A DNA stretch of 64,000 nucleotides, taken from positions 92,889,882 through 92,953,881 of the forward strand of contig CAXKWD010000005.1 of assembly GCA_964059195.1 (NCBI GenBank). The letters are read 5' to 3'. Of the stretch, positions 1 to 11,409 are shown in pieces. A program made the translations under genes and the position numbers. Numbering within the stretch: the first letter of the stretch is position 1; each line of letters begins with the position of its first letter. The notes under the pieces are model-generated. The model made no database searches. It was not told the DNA's origin and saw nothing but the letters and a program-made list of their open reading frames with translations. The stretch comes from Ectobius pallidus (lineage: Eukaryota > Arthropoda > Insecta > Blattodea > Ectobiidae).

Positions 1-227
1 CTCAAAAAATTCCACGGGTTTATTTTTTTCATTAGGATGTTTTGTGTTTAGGTGGCGTACCAACTTTCTCTTGACAAAATTTCAAAGCAAATTACGCACT
101 GCGGTTTACTGTCAATCACAGTAAACCCAAATTTTAAATAATTGTCGTCATAAAGACGTTTTTTCTTTATTCCACTACTCCCGCTAGACGTTGATGGTTC
201 TGATGATCTTTTCAGGAATTTATCCAT
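1..227 (-). pseudogene. hAT transposase N-terminus with BED zinc finger, frameshifted
   Basis: From the ATG at 227-225 the reading begins MDKFLKRSSEPSTSS, then a basic stretch, then a YLKFGFTVIDSKPQCVICFE segment. This layout matches the start of ZBED5/FAM200-type hAT transposases. The finger's two cysteines (CVIC) are present. About ten residues later, a short deletion relative to the family shifts the frame. The finger resumes in another frame as KLVRHLNTKHP, which supplies the two zinc-binding histidines, and the coding sense continues to the window edge. In the family this protein binds the transposon ends and carries the RNase H-like catalytic fold further downstream. The frameshift implies that this copy is inactive. 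Confidence 0.75.
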
Positions 228-764
228 TTTCAATTATAACAACTCAAATAAATACGTACCGTAAAACAAGTGGTTCGCGCTCTTCAAACAACTAAACAGC
301 AGACATGACCACGCGTGACTTACGCTCACAAATCAGTCTATAATTACTCCAACTCCAAGGCACCTTACAGTCCACATAACACCGAATTTACACTTCTGAA
401 TCGTTTTCACTTATCGGGATTGCTTCTGATTCGACTTCCTTCGCTGTCTTGCATCAAACTGCCATGGCCGCGGTTGACCGCCGTATTTATAGGCCAGCGC
501 ATTCTAGCGAGAATTATCTCGAAGCGTAAAGAAACGTCTCGAAACTTGTGGATCTTTCGTGGACTACCAGCGCCATCTGTTGCTAACATCCGGAACCTGC
601 ACTAGTTCCTAGTGTTACCAACAGATGGCGCAAATAACGCAAACGCCTAAAATTGTTGTAAGTATTACATATTTTTAACATACATGGAAAAAGGGGTTGG
701 GGGGTCGCGAAATATTTTTTGATACTAGGGGGGGTCGTGTCATGAAAAAGGTTGAAAAACACTG
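1..764 (-). mobile_element. 5' part of a hAT (ZBED5-like) DNA transposon, cut by the window edge
   Basis: Read on the - strand, the element begins at 764 with CAGTGTTTTTCAACCTTTTT, a terminal inverted repeat typical of hAT elements related to ZBED5 and Charlie. It runs leftward through about 540 bp of leader into the start of a BED-finger transposase. The 8 bp beyond the end (765-772, gcgtagag) would be one copy of the hAT target duplication; its partner lies outside the window. An imperfect 18-bp palindrome (570-587 and 614-631, one mismatch) sits in the subterminal region. The family call rests on the end sequence and the BED finger together. Most of the transposase is not visible. Confidence 0.8.
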
Positions 765-904
765 GCGTAGAGAAAATGTTGATACAAGCGAACAAAGATA
801 ACATCAACCTGACTGGACAAAAGTGAATAAGATTGTTTTTAAGTTCATATCACTGTCTTGTCAATGGAACTGGCTTGTTTGTTGATTTTATGGCCATTTA
901 ACGA

Positions 905-1095
905 TGAAGAACGTCGCTGGTGAGCCTTAATTTTGTCCAGCAGGAGTTACTTTATATGCCTGTAAACCTACAGACAAGGGCCAATTACATTTATGCATAC
1001 ATAAATATAGTAGACCTGGGCCGTGATCGAACTCTCAATCTTGGGCTCAGAAAGTCAGCATGATACTGACTGTACCAAAGCCGACTCACTTGTAA
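905..1095 (-). mobile_element. tRNA-derived SINE relic
   Basis: On the - strand the head at 1095-1015 resembles a tRNA. It has an A-box-like GGCTTTGGTACAGTCAG and a B-box-like GAGTTCGATCACG at about the right spacing. An AT-rich body runs to about 905. No target duplication was found, so the ends are approximate. It is a decayed SINE, not a working tRNA. Confidence 0.45.
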
Positions 1096-1744
1096 ACTGA
1101 TGCAATCCAGAAGGACAAGTTCAACAAAGGAAGCCTTGCTCGGTTTATAACATCCTTCCATACAAATCTATTCAAAATCAGAGTCTGAGCACAAAGTTAT
1201 CTGTGTTTGAGACTATGAGAATGTTTGGAGAATCCATGTAATTACATCTATTTCTTGGAGTATTGTAAATATGAATAAAATCGCTGAGAAGTTCGCTCAA
1301 AATTAACCTAAAATGGCGCTATGAAATAATGCGTGTTCACAGAATCGACTGCTCAGGGGAAGGGAATCGTTGGGTCACGTGGTGCAGGCAATGGCCGAAA
1401 CTTGATGGCGGTCTATATGGTGGTCAGCAAATAATAATTAGCTTTAATGAAATTAGATTAGACCATGTACCGGCGAATCAGTTACTTTGGTAGTGACCCC
1501 TAAAAGAAACATGTAATGCTTGGTTATTTCATTTTACCGGATAACTTATTCTATATAAAATACTATCGCAATCTATAAAATACTACTGTAATCCCTAAAA
1601 GTCCTGCAAATACCTCCAAGGGTACCGTTACGCATCCCACATTTTGAGAAGCACTGCATCTATGCATAGGCTACTGGACCAATTATATTCACTTCATGAT
1701 AGTCGACCTAAGTTGCTTTTATTTCAGGGTCCGGTATATGAAAG

Positions 1745-2690
1745 GTATAATAGAAAGGCGCCATAACACAAATACGCTGTATCGGATTTCCATGAAATTG
1801 GTATACGCATTTATGACGTCCATCAGAAGTACCCTATTAAATTTGAACCTAATCTGTTGACCGGTACCGGAGTAAAACCCAATTTAGTGTATTTTAAAGG
1901 CGCAATAAATCAAATACGCTTTATCGGATTTTATTAAACTTCGTACACGCATTTATAACGTCCATGGAAAGACGTCTATTGATATTCGACTAAATCGGTT
2001 GGCCAGTACCGGAATAATGCCCAATTTAGTGCCTTTATGTAAATATATAAGAAGTCGCGATAACTCAAATATGCCTTATTAGATTTTCCTGAATCTTTGT
2101 ATACCCATTTACAATGTGCATGGGAAGACGTCTACTGATATTGAACCAAATCGGTAGACCGGTACCGGAGTAAAACTCAATTTAGTATCTATTTTAAAGA
2201 CGCGGTAACTCAAATACGCTTTACCGGATTTTTATGAAACTTGGTATACACATTTATAATGTCCATGGGAAGACGTCTATTGATATTGGATAAAGTCGGT
2301 TGACCTGTTTCGGAGTAATGCTCAATTTAGTGCCTATTTTATGGTAATATACGTATTCGAAAGAATTTATGAAATGCAAATCAGTTATCATGACAACATA
2401 GCCTATTGTTTTACTGTGATCTTATAAGGCTCTGGAAGTTAAAATACAGTTAGCTATGACAAATAACACTATTGCTTTACATGCGCTTATCCAACTAGAC
2501 CGTTAAACTGACCCAGGTGGCTGAGATGGTAACGTCTTGGCCTCACGTTCTGGAGTTCCATGGTTCAAATCCCGAAACCGGCCAAATTGACTTTTTTGTA
2601 TTCTGCATATCATAAATGCAATCATAACTGATTAAACAAAAACATACTGGCACTTTGTTACATCAGTTTACCTGATTTTATTAACTGTTG
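1745..2690 (+). repeat. Dispersed inverted-repeat element, copy A, with four internal ~145-bp tandem units
   Basis: Four degenerate units start near 1771, 1913, 2068 and 2213. Each reads roughly from AATACGCTTTATCGGATTTT through a GACGTCTATTGATATT segment to CCGGTACCGGAGTAA and CAATTTAGTGCC. The right end (2590-2690) is a conserved block ending in TCAGTTTACCTGATTTTATT. The same blocks occur in reverse order in copy B at 9776-10540, which shows that this is a transposable family. No coding capacity is visible. A tRNA-like SINE fragment interrupts copy A at about 2505-2590. Confidence 0.6.
2505..2590 (+). mobile_element. tRNA-like SINE head inserted in dispersed element copy A
   Basis: The stretch from GGTGGCTGAGATGGTAACG to GGTTCAAATCCCG reads as an A box and B box with tRNA-like spacing. 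It is followed by CCGGCCAAATTGAC, which matches the body of a related SINE fragment at 35370-35615. Copy B of the host element lacks this block, which supports an insertion. Confidence 0.45.
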
Positions 2691-3944
2691 AATTTCTCAC
2701 GGTAGTCGCAAAACTAGTCACTTGGTGGCTGAAAAGCGTTGTCCACTCCATCCCATAATATGTTGGCAGCCATGCACCAGAAAATCAATAGCCTCGTCTG
2801 CGCAAGTGCATACTAGGTGACAGGACGGCTGGAGATCCCAATATCGCTGCACAGCACGCAATAAAATTATTGTTTCACAAATATGTCTAAAAAATATTGT
2901 ATGGTACACATGGTAAACAGTTTTAGTTTGGTCGTAGGATTGCTACACACGCTCTTACGGTCTCGTTTCGCGAACATAGAAAATCTCGTTTTCGCCACTT
3001 GTTTCATAAATAACTATTATTACACCTTTGAATTTTTATATAAATACCGTATATTTGCTCTATAACAATAAGCAAATCTTTGTTTTAATCCCTTTTTGCT
3101 AAGAACTCCAATGATAATTCTTATTTCTTAAAACCATTAAAGAACTCATGTTTTCATTATCTCTAACTCTAATATAAATTCGGGTGAAATAGGGTTTAAT
3201 CCAATTTTGGATATTCCACAAAAATAAAAAATGTTTTCTTATGAAGGGTAGTGTTCACGGAATGACAGTGATGAAATTCACTGCTTTACTAGAAATTCTT
3301 ATAAGAGAGAAGAATAATTTCTTTAACAGTAAACGTTCTTAATTGTTTTTATTTATGTTATTTTTTATGCATTAGTAAGTTAATCATTTCAGAACTTATT
3401 TTTGAAGCACTCTATGCCATAACAAGGTAAGTAAAAAACATTTCAAACTTTGTTCACGTCTTATATTAATGACACTGCAGAAATCTCTACATCCATGCAT
3501 AAATTTGACTTTATGCAATTGGCTATACAATATACGAGTGTTCAAGGGAGTGTATATGCATTGATTTTATTTAGGCGCGCAACATAACCAAGGTAAATTG
3601 ACTTTCCTTCATATTTCAGAGATATCTTTATATCATCAGTACTTAATTCTGCGAGTCAATACCCTGGAGAGATTTCTTAATATTTGAAATGAGTACTTTA
3701 CCACGAACTCGTTTTAATACATTTCTGAACTGTTTATTTGGGTTAATCACAACAACATATTCCACCAGCAATGTCACTCACCTGAAACTAAGACACATTA
3801 TCACAGATTAATTGCTAGCACATTATTTGCTAATATTGACAAGTATGATACCATATTAGTCAATTACAGAGTTTCAAGAATTCTAAGAAGAGGTGAATAG
3901 CTATTTATGTATCAAGTATGTAAAGCATGGCTTTAGCCTGAAAC
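2691..3944. other. No recognisable feature
   Basis: AT-rich sequence on both strands. Only short, low-complexity open frames are present. No splice-bounded coding segment, RNA gene or transposon end was recognised. Confidence 0.5.
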
Positions 3945-4445
3945 ATGGGACGTAGATTTCGACGGCTTATTCCATCGGTAGAACAACAAAAATATCTTCA
4001 TCGTCCTAGTTTCTTCTGCTTAAGCTGTTTGTCTCTTTCCGATCTCCCTGGGGCCGGCCTTTTGAATATACTAGGTTATTTTCCCCTCTGTGTCTACGTC
4101 CTCAATAACTTGCTCGACAATGTGCTCTTCGAGCTACGAGTTTTGCCATCCATGTCTGGTGGTAGGCTATATGGGCTAGAAGTTGAATTTCATCAATAAA
4201 TATGTCCTTCATTCCCATTTGATTCATATCGTTATTGTCTGAAAATTTTTCTCTGTAGGTCTACCTTGTTCTCGAATATTCTGAGTGTTTTGTTCTGAAT
4301 TGTCGAAAAGAGAATCTAGTTTCGCATCTACAGAGCACTACTCATAATATGGTTGTTTTTACATAACCCAAATTTCAGATCCGTATAGAGCCAGAGAGGT
4401 TATATAAGCTATGGATGGAACTGCCTTGGATGGAAAGACGAAGGA
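3945..4445 (-). pseudogene. Very degraded LINE reverse-transcriptase C-terminal remnant (tentative)
   Basis: Translated on the - strand, 4440-4330 gives a patchy AYITSLALYGSEIWVM. This resembles the LYGSEIW segment that follows the polymerase core in many RTE- and jockey-like LINEs. Further along, stop-interrupted stretches such as KRPAPGRSERDKQLKQKK recall the basic tails of such proteins. The region adjoins the 30-bp minisatellite directly. Many stops and shifts are present, and the match is by eye only. Confidence 0.3.
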
Positions 4446-6120
4446 AAGCGCGAGAAAGGAAAGAGCGGCTCGGGGTAGGGCAGTGGAGGAGATAGCAGCT
4501 CATAATGGAGCAGCGGAGGAGATAGCAGCTCATGATGGAGCAGCGGAGGAGATAGCAGCTCATGATAGAGCAGCGTAGGGGATAGCAGCTCATGACAGAA
4601 CGGCGGATGAGATGGCAGCTCATGATAGAGTAGTGGAGGATAAAGCTTTTCATGATAGAGGAGCGGATGAGATAACAACTCTGAATAAAGCAGCGGAGGA
4701 GAGAGCAGTTCATGGTAGAGGAGTGAAGAAGATAGCAGCAAATGATAGAGCAGCGGAGGAGATAGCCGCTCATGATAGAGCAGCGGAGGAGATAGCAGCT
4801 CATGATAGAGCAGCGGAGAGGATAGCAGCTCATGATAGAGCAGCGGTGGAGATAGCAGCTCATGATAGAGCAGCGGAGGAGATAGCAGCTCATGATAGAG
4901 AGGCGGTGGAGATAGCAACTCATGACAGAGCAGCGGAGGAGATAGCAGATCGTGATAGAGCAGCGGAGGAGATAGCAGCTCATGATACAGCAGCGAAGGA
5001 GATAGCAGCTCATGATACAGCAGCGGAGGAGTTAGCAGCACATGATACAGCAGCGGAGGAAATAGCAACTCATGATGGACAAGCGGAGGAGATCTGCTCA
5101 TGATAGAGCAGCGGAGGAGATAGCAGGTATGATAGAGCAGCGGGGGAGATAACAGCTCATGATAGAGCAGCGGAGGAGATAGCAGCTCATGATAGAGCAG
5201 CGGAGGAGATAGCAGCTCATGATAGAGCAGAGGAGGAGATACATGCTCATGATAGAGCAGCGGAGGAGATAGCAGCTCATGATAGAGCGGCGGAGGAGAT
5301 AGCAGCTCATGATAGAGCGGCGGAGGAGATAGCAGCTCATGATAGAGCAGCGGAGGAGATAGCAGCTCATGATTCAGCAGCGAAGGAGATAGCAGCTCAT
5401 CATGGAGCAGCGGAGGAGATAGCAGCTGATGATGGAGCATCGGAGGAGATAGCAGCTCATGATACAGCAGCGGAGGAGATAGCAGCTCATGATGGAGCAG
5501 CGAAGGAGATAGCAGCTCATGATGGAGCAGTGGAGGAGATAGCAGCTCATGATAGAGTAGCGGAGGAGATAGCAGGTTATGATAGAGCAGCTGAGGAGAT
5601 AGCAGCTCATGATAGAGCAGCGGAGGAGGTAGCAGCGGAGGATATAGCAGCTCATGATAGAGCAGCGGAGGAGGTAGCAGCGGAGGAGGTAGCAGCGGAG
5701 GAGGTAGCAGCGGAGGAGATACCAGCTCATGATAGAGCAGCGGAAAAGATACCAGCTCATGGTAGAGCAGCGGAGGATATAGCAGCTCATGGTACAGTAG
5801 CGTAGGAGATAGCCGCTTATGACAGAGCAGCGGTGGAGATAGCAGTTCATGATAGAGCAGCGGAGGAGATAGCAGCTCATGATAGAGCAGCGGAGGAGGT
5901 AGCAGCGGAGGAAATAGCAGCTCATGGTATAGCAGCGAAGGAGATAGCAGCTCATGATGGAGCAGCGAAGGAGATAGCAGCTCATGATGGAGCAGTGGAG
6001 GAGATAGCAGCTCATGATAGAGCAGCGGAGGAGATAGCAGCTAATGATAGAGCAGCGGAGGAGAGAGCAGCTTATGATAGAGCAGCGGAGGAGATAGCAG
6101 CTTATGATAGAGCAGCGGAG

Positions 6121-6840
6121 GAGATAGCAGTTCATGATAGAGCAGCGGAGGATGTATCAGCGGAAGAGATAGCAGCTCATAATTCAGCAGCGAAGGAGAT
6201 AGCAGCTGATCATGGAGCAGCGGAGGTGATAGCAGCTGATGATGGAGCAGCGGAGGAGATAGCAGCTCATGATATAGCAGCGGAGAAAATAGCAGCTCAT
6301 GATGGAGCAGCGGAGGAGATAGCTGCTCACGTTAGAGCAGCGGTGGAGATAGCAGGTCATGATAGAGCAGCGGAGGAGATAACAGCTCATGATAGAGCAG
6401 CGGTGGAGGTAGCAGCGGAGGAGATAGCAGCTCATGATAGAGCAGCGGTGGAGATAGCAGCTGATGATAGAGCAGCGGAGGAGATAGCAGTTCATGATAG
6501 AGCAGCGGAGGATGTATCAGCGGAAGAGATAGCAGCTCATAATTCAGCAGCGAAGGAGATAGCAGCTCATCATGGAGCAGCGGAGGTGATAGCAGCTGAT
6601 GATGGAGCAGCGGAGGAGATAGCAGCTCATGATATAGCAGCGGAGAAAATAGCAGCTCATGATGGAGCAGCGGAGGAGATAGCTGCTCACGTTAGAGCAG
6701 CGGTGGAGATAGCAGGTCATGATAGAGCAGCGGAGGAGATGACAGCTCATGATAGAGCAGCGGTGGAGGTAGCAGCGGAGGAGATAGCAGCTCATGATAG
6801 AGCAGCGGTGGAGATAGCAGCTGATGATAGAGCAGCGGAG
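6121..6840. repeat. 360-bp higher-order tandem duplication inside the minisatellite
   Basis: Positions 6121-6480 and 6481-6840 are the same string of twelve variant units, including shared rare variants (gatgtatcagcggaag, cataattcag, gctgctcacgttag). Only a few bases differ. This is a recent unequal-exchange product. Confidence 0.9.
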
Positions 6841-6900
6841 GAGATAGCAGCTCATGATGGAGTCGCGGAGGAGGTAGCAGCTCATGATAGAGTAGCGTAG

Positions 6901-8340
6901 GAGATAGCAGCTCATGATAGAGCAACGGTGGAGATAGCAGCTCATAATAGAGCAGCGGAGGATATAGCAGCTCGTGATAGAGCAGCGGAGGAGGTACCTG
7001 CGGATGAGATAGCAGCTCATGATAAAGCAGCGAAGGAGATAGCAGCTCATGGTGAAGCAGCGGAGGAGATAGCTGCTCATGATAGAGCAGCGGAGAAGAT
7101 AGCAGGTTATGATAGAGCAGCGGAGGAGATAGCAGCTCATGATAGAGCAGCGGAGGAGGTAGCAGCGGAGGAGATAGCAGCTCATGATAGAGCAGCGGAG
7201 GAGGTAGCAGCAGAGGAGATACCAGCTCATGATAGAGCAGCGGAGGAGATACCAGCTCATGATAGAGCAGCGGAGGAGATAGCAGCTCATGATACAGTAG
7301 CGGAGGAGATAGTAGCTTATGACAGAGCAGCGGTGGAGATAGCAGTTCATGATAGAGCAGCAGAGGAGATAGCAGCTCATGATAGTGCAGCGGAAGATGT
7401 AGCAGCGGAGGAGATAGCAGCTCATGATACAGCAGCGAAGGAGATAGCACCTCATGATGGAGCAGCGAAGGAGATAGCAGCTCATGATGGAGCAGTGGAG
7501 GAGATAGCAGCTCATGATAGAGCAGCGGAGGATATATCAGTTCATGATAGAGCAGCGGAGGAGATAGCAGCTCATGATAGAGCAGCGGAGGAGGTAGCAG
7601 CGGAGGAAATAGCAGCTCATGGTATAGCAGCGAAGGAGATAGCAGCTCATGATGGAGCAGCGAAGGAGATAGCAGCTCATGATGGAGCAGTGGAGGAGAT
7701 AGCAGCTCATGATAGAGCAGCGGAGGAGATAGCAGCTCATGATAGAGTAGCGTAGGAGATAGCAGCTCATGATAGAGCAACGGTGGAGATAGCAGCTCAT
7801 AATAGAGCAGCGGAGGATATAGCAGCTCGTGATAGAGCAGCGGAGGAGGTAATTGCGGATGAGATAGCAGCTCATGTTACAGCAGCGAAGGAGATAGCAG
7901 CTCATGGTGAAGCAGCGGAGGAGATAGCTGCTCATGATAGAGCAGCGGTGAAGATAGCAGTTTATGATAGAGCAGCGGAGGAGATAGCAGCTCATGATAG
8001 AGCAGCGGAGGAGGTAGCAGCAGAGGAGATAGCAGCTCATGATAGAGCAGCGGAGGAGATACCAGCTCATGATAGAGCAGCGGAGGAGATAGCAGCTCAT
8101 GATACAGTAGCGGAGGAGATAGTAGCTTATGACAGAGCAGCGGTGGAGATAGCAGTTCATGATAGAGCAGCAGAGGAGATAGCAGCTCATGATAGTGCAG
8201 CGGAGGATGTAGCAGCGGAGGAGATAGCAGCTCATGATATAGCAGCGAAGGAGATAGCAGCTCATGATGGAGCAGCGAAGGAGATAGCAGCTCATGATGG
8301 AGCAGTGGAGGAGATAGCAGCTCATGATAGAGCAGCGGAG
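6901..8340. repeat. ~855-bp higher-order repeat inside the minisatellite
   Basis: The block beginning at 6901 recurs at 7756 with the same unusual units in order (gcaacggtgg, cataatagag, gctcgtgata). The second copy then lacks 45 bp relative to the first, so later landmarks (for example gatacagtagcgg at 7291 and 8101) are offset by 810 bp. Both offsets are multiples of 15. Confidence 0.8.
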
Positions 8341-8745
8341 GATATATCAGCTCATGATAGAGCAGCGGAGGATATAGCAGCTCATGATAGATCAGCGGAG
8401 GAGATAGCAGCTCATGATAGAGCAGCGGAGGAGATAGCAGCTTATGATAGAGCAGCGGAGGAGATAGCAGCCTATGATAGAGCAGCGGAGGAGATAACAG
8501 CTCATGATAGACCAGCGGAGGAGATAGCAGCTCATGATAGAGCAGCGGAGGAGATAGCAGCTCATGTTAGAGCAGCGGAGGAAGTAGCAGCGGAGGAGAT
8601 AGCATCTCATGATAGAGCAGCGGAGGATATAGCAGCTCATGATAGAGTAGCGGAGGAGAAAGCAGCTCATGATTGAGAGAAGAAAGCAGCGGAGGAGATA
8701 GCAGTTCAATATAGAGCAGCGAAGGAGAAATCAGCTCAGGATAGT

Positions 8746-9775
8746 GCAGGATGGAGCGGTTATAAAAATTTAATAGAAATAATATTGAGACAAATGTTCA
8801 GTTTTCAAATACGGTTTCAACAACGAAGGCTCTTAACTATACAGTCTGTAAATTTTTGTTGCGTTTCTATCAACATTGTATACCTTACAATAAAGATATA
8901 TTCTGATGAATGTGGAAATTATTTAATTTATTGTTATGTATTAGCTTCGTCGTTTACTGACTTCTAGTTGCTTTTATATTACGGCAAGAGTCAATATTTT
9001 CATCTATATTATTACTCTACGGTAGTTAAGCTTATTATTTCATCGTTTGAAAGATGCTCTGCCTTTGAAATCCTCTTCCAGAACAGAATCATTGATCATA
9101 AATTCAGATAGAATAACTCTGTGCAAGTATATAATGCTGATCAGCAACCCTAGGAATGTATGTAATAAAAATCAAATATGTATTTACATAGAAATGCTAG
9201 CCCTGTTGATCAGCGTTTACAACAATGTCGTATCGATATTAAATCATTCTGTCAGTTTTGACTTCTATCTATATCCTACTTAGAATATTAATATTCATAG
9301 AATAATAATTTCGTATTGCTTTATGATCAAACTGATTGGTGTAATTATAACAAGGTACAGGAAAGTGGTATAAGAACATAAATTCATTAGGTCAGTCTTC
9401 AGATAGCCTCTGAGTATACCTTGGTATGTATAGTTATTTGACTTGTCTTCTTGGCAGAACATATTGTCTATGTGCCATTTTAATATTTCCTCTCCACTTC
9501 CTGAATATTCAGACATTAAGTCACCCCTTTTATTGCTATTAATTTGTATACGGTTCGTGGCCTACTGTGCCCTACGGAACATTACGTAAGATTCAGTTAT
9601 AAATACACTTATAAAACATAAAGTGGTGGTGTTTAATTGGCATGCACTATGCGTGATGAGAATAAGATGCATTTTCAACACTAGTTAGGTGATGTAATGC
9701 ATTGGATTGAAAATTAATGAACTCTGCACTCGATAACCCGGCAGTTCGGATTACTCGGCAACCATGACGGGAAAA
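8746..9775. other. No recognisable feature
   Basis: AT-rich, non-repetitive flank of the minisatellite. Only short open frames without family resemblance were seen. Confidence 0.5.
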
Positions 9776-10540
9776 ATAAAATCAAGTAAATTGATGTAAC
9801 CATGTGCCAGAATGCTTTTGTTTAATCAGTGATAATTGCAATTATAATAGGCAGAAAATAAGTTATTTTTGTAATCGATTTCCGAATTAACCTCCACACC
9901 GATTCATTAAGCAGGGCTTACGGAAAACAAAGGTCTAAAGATTGATAAACATATGTGAAAGAATGTGTCGGGAGTGTTATTTTCCAAACTTCCCTATATT
10001 GCAACTTCCAAAGCCGTATATGAACTCTGTAAAACAATATGCTGCCATGAGTACTGATTTGCATTTGATAAATTCTTTCTAATATATTACCACAAAACAG
10101 GCACTAAATTGGGCATTACTCTGGTAGGTTAACCGATTTGGTCCAATGTCAATAGGCTTCTTCCCATGGACGTTTTAAAGGCGTATACCAATTACCAAGT
10201 TTCATGAAAATCCATACATTCTTTCTAATATATTACCATAAAGTAGGCACAAAATTGGGAATTACTCCGGTACTGCTCTACCTGTCTATCCAATATCAAT
10301 AGGCTTCTTCCCATATATTATAACTATTATAAATGCGTATACCAAGTTTCATGAAAAACCGATAATGCGTATTTTAGTTATCGCGCGTGCAGACACACGG
10401 ACAGACAGACAGGCAGACAAACAAACAAAGGGACAGACATTTTCCCGATCTGGAGCTTAACTCTGAAATCGATTACAAAAATTATCACTGAATAAACAAA
10501 GCATTCTGGCACTTGTTTACATCACTTTGCCTAATTTTAT
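9776..10540 (-). repeat. Dispersed inverted-repeat element, copy B, with visible terminal inverted repeats
   Basis: The two ends are inverted copies. The left end (9776-9840) reads ATAAAATCAAGTAAATTGAT and then GTGCCAGAATGC. The right end (10490-10540), complemented, reads ATAAAATTAGGCAAAGTGAT and then GTGCCAGAATGC. Inside, two ~145-bp units (about 10081-10380) match the units of copy A in reverse orientation. They are followed by a CAGACAGACAGG-type tract at 10390-10440. No open frame of note is present. The structure suggests a non-autonomous DNA element, but no clear target duplication was found. Confidence 0.65.
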
Positions 10541-10619
10541 ATTTTATTTTCAGTCACCATCTACCAATCAAGACATCAAAGTTAAATTAGTAATTGTATT
10601 ATGCAATTAAGTAGAGTTA

Positions 10620-10695
10620 TTTCACTGGGGGAGGCCATGGTGAGGTTATTGATATAAAAATGGGTCCATGGGCGTAGTAAGTCTGGGAACCACTG
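10620..10695 (-). mobile_element. Solitary hAT (Charlie-like) terminal repeat
   Basis: Complemented from 10695, the sequence begins CAGTGGTTCCCAGACTTACT and continues to CCATGGACCC. CAGTGGTTC followed by an AC-rich run is the usual end of Charlie-type hAT elements. The opposite end was not found, so this is a fragment. Confidence 0.5.
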
Positions 10696-11400
10696 CCCTA
10701 TACGGAGTGGAAGTTGTATAACTGTGCAAATAAATGCGGGCAGCAGATAACATTAAAATAAACATAAGACATATTTTGCGTTTTGTGACTAAGCTTATGG
10801 TGTAAGAGATCGTTTATTCGATTGCAAAATTGCAACAGTGCACGGCCAGATCTTTGGTGCGGAGGCAATGACCTTTGTATAATGTTTTCAACTTCCAAAG
10901 GTTTCTAAAGGCTATTTATTTTATTTTATTGAAGATATTTTTTTTTATAAAACTCCATTGCATCACATCCCAGGATGTCGAAAAAGGCATTTTCCCCTAC
11001 TTTTGCGTCATGTATGTTACCTCCACCTTTCAACTTCCCTGGTACCGAGTGGATTGGGCAAGCGCAAGACATGGTCGCGCTTAAAATCCTGCGACTGACC
11101 AATCTGAATAGTCATCAAGGTTTCCCGCACTCGTAGAAACTAATACAAGGCTGCAATTTCCTTATCCTTAATTTTAGAATACTGTAGATGTGTAATGATG
11201 AATTCGCATAATCCCGAATGATATATAGCTGGCAAAAGGCCTCCAAATATTTAATAATATTACTTCATGTATAGAAGACCAACTCGTAAACATATTTTAA
11301 TGATGGCTTCTTCTTAATCCGAGGTGATCCTTCCGCATTTGAGTAGGTCCTGAAATGATGAGTAATAAATTGCAAGTTAAAAAACTGAATAATCCCTATA
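10696..11400. other. No recognisable gene
   Basis: The region contains only short open frames. A 66-residue - strand frame at 10698-10898 has no family match that I can name and is probably chance. Confidence 0.4.
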
Positions 11401-11409
11401 ATATGAAGC

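Larger units (their letters stand above)
4471..8745. repeat. 30-bp minisatellite, about 140 units (4.3 kb)
   Basis: The unit on the + strand is close to gagatagcagctcatgata followed by gagcagcggag (30 bp). Nearly every length variant is an added or missing 15- or 30-bp block, such as gaggtagcagcggag. Only two small indels, near 5095 and 5128, break the phase, and together they restore it. Because the unit is a multiple of three, several frames stay open for hundreds of residues: + strand (EIAAHDRAAE repeats) and two - strand frames (SPPLLYHELL and MSCYLLRCSI repeats). The + frame starts from an ATG at 4410 but meets TAG stops at four places (CGTAG variants near 4576, 5803, 6898 and 7753). Unit differences change the amino acid freely in all frames. 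I therefore call it a satellite-type tandem array, not a gene. Confidence 0.9.

Noticed and set aside
4375..8709. Long open frames in the minisatellite as protein-coding genes
   Set aside because: They arise because the 30-bp unit is a multiple of three. The + frame has repeated TAG stops, substitutions do not spare amino acids in any frame, and no splice or start context is convincing.
4471..8745. CRISPR-like array (many short direct repeats)
   Set aside because: Units are contiguous with no unique spacers, repeats vary freely, and the genome is eukaryotic.
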